NCBI GenBank assembly: GCA_026986655.1
Contig: JALSOD010000250.1
Span: forward strand, 1-8,208
Direction of reading: 5' to 3'
Source: Caldifarciminota bacterium
Lineage (GTDB): Bacteria; Hydrothermota; Hydrothermia; B15-G9; WFZT01
Length of the DNA stretch: 8,208 nt
Both the position numbers and the translations under genes were made by a program. The notes beneath the pieces are model-generated. The model saw only the letters and a list, made by a program, of their open reading frames with translations, searched no databases and was not told where the DNA came from. Of this stretch, positions 6,722-8,208 are shown piece by piece. The stretch's first letter is position 1. Each line of letters opens with the position of its first letter.

Positions 6722-6900
6722 AAACCTGATTCTTATACTTACCAATTACAATTAACCTCACAAATTCATATTCTACAAAAATAACTGAGTCCAAGCTCTC
6801 TCAAATGAACCCCTCTTTATAGTACTTTTTTACTGTTTACACTTCGAACCTGCGACAATAAAATAAACCTCGATTCTTAAAAATTGACTCAGGGTCGAAA
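6722..6900 (+). promoter_or_regulatory. Intergenic spacer upstream of hemA
   Basis: This 179-bp AT-rich spacer shows no coding potential and no GC-rich hairpin with a T-run, so no intrinsic terminator is visible for the glycosyltransferase gene. Its one clear signal is the promoter at 6836-6864. I see no riboswitch-like structure. Confidence 0.45.
6836..6864 (+). promoter_or_regulatory. Sigma70-type promoter for hemA
   Basis: TTTACA (6836-6841), a 17-bp spacer, and TAAAAT (6859-6864) each match the consensus at five of six positions. A start site near 6871 would give a leader of about 30 nt. AGGG at 6891-6894 is a modest ribosome binding site six bases before the ATG at 6901. TTGACT at 6884 is too close to the ATG to serve as a -35 box for this gene. 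Confidence 0.6.
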
Positions 6901-8208
6901 ATGGAAAATAAGATCTTCTCTCTCGAAATTGATCATACAAGATGCCCCATAGAGATCAGAGAAAAGCTGGAGATTGGTAAAGACCTCATACACTCTCACC
7001 TACTCCATTTCAAAAACAATTATAAAATTGACGAAGTTTTCATGCTCTCAACATGTAACAGGATGAATCTTACCGCTTATGGGGAAGTTAAAGATCCCTT
7101 GACCCTCTTTGAAGGGCGTGTACCCCCCAGATACATCTCTATTTACCGTGGAAAACATGCCGTCGAGCACCTGTTTTCAATCGCCTCCGGTCTTGAATCT
7201 CAGGTAATCGGCGAATATGAAATTCTTGGTCAATTAAAAGAAGCCTTTCAGATTGCCGAAGATACCGGGACTCTCGGCAAAGTCCTGCGTGAATTGCTGA
7301 TCCGGGCTATAAGAACCGGAAAGAGGGTAAGAAGGGAAACGGGGATTTCTAACGGCAACATCTCTTTTGCATCAATTGCATACAGTCTTATTCACAGTAA
7401 GTATGGGGAAAAGAGAGACCTGAAGATTTTCATCATTGGCACCGGCACTATTGCAAAAAATCTCATTCTGATACTTAAAAAACATGGATACTCTGAAATT
7501 TTTGTGACATCTCCCTCATCAAGTGATAGGACCTTTGAATTTGCACACCAGATGGCAATCAATCCAGTTGATCTCAAAATTCTTACCGAGGCAGATGTCA
7601 TCGTAACAGCCACCGATAGGCAGGTTATTTCCCCGGACAGCATTAAAGAAGCTATGAAATCCCTCACGATTATAGACCTGGGCTTCCCCCGAAATGTCTC
7701 TCCAGAGGTGAAAAATTTAAAAAATGTGGAAGCCTACGATCTCGATGATCTGAAAGAGATGAGATTTCAGGAACTTACAAGAAGGGGTGGAGAGATTCCA
7801 AAAGCGAGAAAGATTATCTCCGAAGAGGCGGAAAAATTTATTGAATGGTTGAGAATTTTAACTGTCGCCCCAGTTATAAAGAAAATTCATGAACAGGCTG
7901 AAATGACGCGTATCAGGGAACTTGAAGTCTTACTTGCCTCAGGACATCAGATCGACAAAAAACTTCTCGACAGATTCAGCTCGAGGCTTGTGAAAAAAGT
8001 GCTTCACAGCTCGGTCAAAGAAATTAAAGGACTGGTAAAGAACAACGGTAAAAATCACGATTATGTGAGAAAGATAGTGGTCGGGACACGTGGTAGTAAA
8101 CTTGCACTGATTCAGACAAACCAGGTTATCGGGCTTCTTAGAGAAAAATTTCCGTCAGTAGAATTTGAAATTAAAATCGTTAAAACAACAGGTGATAGGG
8201 GCAAAATA
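6901..8208 (+). CDS. hemA: Glutamyl-tRNA reductase (HemA) continuous in frame with hydroxymethylbilane synthase (HemC); 3' end outside window
   Basis: I translated this frame by hand: 436 codons with no stop to the window edge. Residues 1 to about 388 are a complete glutamyl-tRNA reductase, which reduces Glu-tRNA to glutamate-1-semialdehyde, the first step of C5 tetrapyrrole synthesis. The N-terminal catalytic domain has STCNR with nucleophile Cys52, His90 in the EHLF motif, and SGLESQVIGEYEILGQLKEA. The NADPH-binding domain has GTGTIA at 180-185, ADVIVTATD, and DLGFPRNVSP. A helical dimerisation domain follows (about 305-388). Variants: STCNRMN instead of STCNRTE, and GEYEILGQ instead of GEPQILGQ. 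From residue 389 the sequence is the HemC N-terminus, with no linker. A standalone HemC could begin at GTG 8065. The ATG at 6901 has AGGG six bases upstream and follows a promoter. HemA identity is firm; a true fusion is less certain because the junction also fits two overlapping genes differing by one base. Confidence 0.9.
   Translation, partial: MENKIFSLEIDHTRCPIEIREKLEIGKDLIHSHLLHFKNNYKIDEVFMLSTCNRMNLTAYGEVKDPLTLFEGRVPPRYISIYRGKHAVEHLFSIASGLESQVIGEYEILGQLKEAFQIAEDTGTLGKVLRELLIRAIRTGKRVRRETGISNGNISFASIAYSLIHSKYGEKRDLKIFIIGTGTIAKNLILILKKHGYSEIFVTSPSSSDRTFEFAHQMAINPVDLKILTEADVIVTATDRQVISPDSIKEAMKSLTIIDLGFPRNVSPEVKNLKNVEAYDLDDLKEMRFQELTRRGGEIPKARKIISEEAEKFIEWLRILTVAPVIKKIHEQAEMTRIRELEVLLASGHQIDKKLLDRFSSRLVKKVLHSSVKEIKGLVKNNGKNHDYVRKIVVGTRGSKLALIQTNQVIGLLREKFPSVEFEIKIVKTTGDRGKI
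8065..8208 (+). CDS. hemC: HemC N-terminal part (hydroxymethylbilane synthase / porphobilinogen deaminase), truncated by window end
   Basis: The last 48 codons match the HemC start: RKIVVGTRGSKLALIQTNQV, equivalent to the family G-T-R-x-S-x-L-A-L-x-Q motif, then FEIKIVKTTGDRG, equivalent to the conserved TxGD strand region. HemC joins four porphobilinogen molecules into hydroxymethylbilane. The dipyrromethane-binding Cys and the rest of the protein lie beyond the window. The segment is in frame with hemA. If made separately it would start at GTG 8065, which places Met exactly where free-standing HemC proteins begin. No good ribosome binding site precedes that GTG, so separate translation would depend on coupling to hemA. 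HemC identity rests on a short but characteristic stretch plus the hemA neighbour. Confidence 0.85.
   Translation, partial: MRKIVVGTRGSKLALIQTNQVIGLLREKFPSVEFEIKIVKTTGDRGKI

Noticed and set aside
6884..6889. TTGACT as a -35 box
   Set aside because: It is 11 nt before the hemA ATG, so transcription would begin inside the gene; the 6836-6864 pair fits better.
6785..6892. CTGAGT (6785-6790) and ACTCAG (6887-6892) as a long-range dyad
   Set aside because: Six bases at about 100 nt separation is expected by chance.

Overview
The window comes from a Gram-negative bacterium with lipid A, because four consecutive frames belong to early lipid A synthesis. DNA is moderately AT-rich (about 40% G+C by eye). 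Arg is often AGA/AGG, Ile often ATA, and the proteins are rich in Lys and Glu. LpxC and FabZ are one polypeptide, as is well known in Bacteroidetes and relatives. I infer a member of the FCB superphylum or a neighbouring candidate phylum, perhaps thermophilic; the lineage call is low confidence. All genes are on the + strand.

Region 1 (1-3136) is a tightly packed lipid A operon: the 3' end of lpxD, an lpxC/fabZ fusion, lpxA, and a Gfo/Idh/MocA oxidoreductase related to GnnA. The genes overlap by 26, 1 and 11 nt, so translational coupling is likely. LpxA, LpxC and LpxD carry out the first three committed steps of lipid A synthesis. FabZ works on hydroxyacyl-ACP, the same pool that supplies the acyl chains for LpxA and LpxD. 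The GnnA-like protein could oxidise UDP-GlcNAc at C3, but its usual aminotransferase partner GnnB is not seen, nor is lpxB.

Region 2 (3137-3343) is a 207-bp intergenic segment. It contains a perfect-consensus sigma70-type promoter (TTGACA, 17 bp, TATAAT) and several small dyads, one of which covers the -35 box.

Region 3 (3344-6721) is a two-gene unit. An 806-aa membrane-anchored GAF-PAS-GGDEF-EAL cyclic-di-GMP protein is followed with no intervening base (TAA then GTG) by a GT9 heptosyltransferase-like glycosyltransferase. The EAL domain keeps its catalytic residues. The GGDEF domain keeps the signature motif but lacks the inhibitory site and has several substitutions. The unit suggests a link between c-di-GMP signalling and surface glycan assembly.

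Region 4 (6722-8208) has a 179-bp spacer with a good sigma70-like promoter, then a frame open to the window end. This frame encodes a complete glutamyl-tRNA reductase (HemA) running directly, without a stop, into the N-terminus of hydroxymethylbilane synthase (HemC). It has no stop inside the window. It is either an unusual HemA-HemC fusion or two genes with a GTGA overlap joined by a one-base difference; the junction sequence allows both.

No tRNA, rRNA, CRISPR array, insertion sequence or phage gene was seen.
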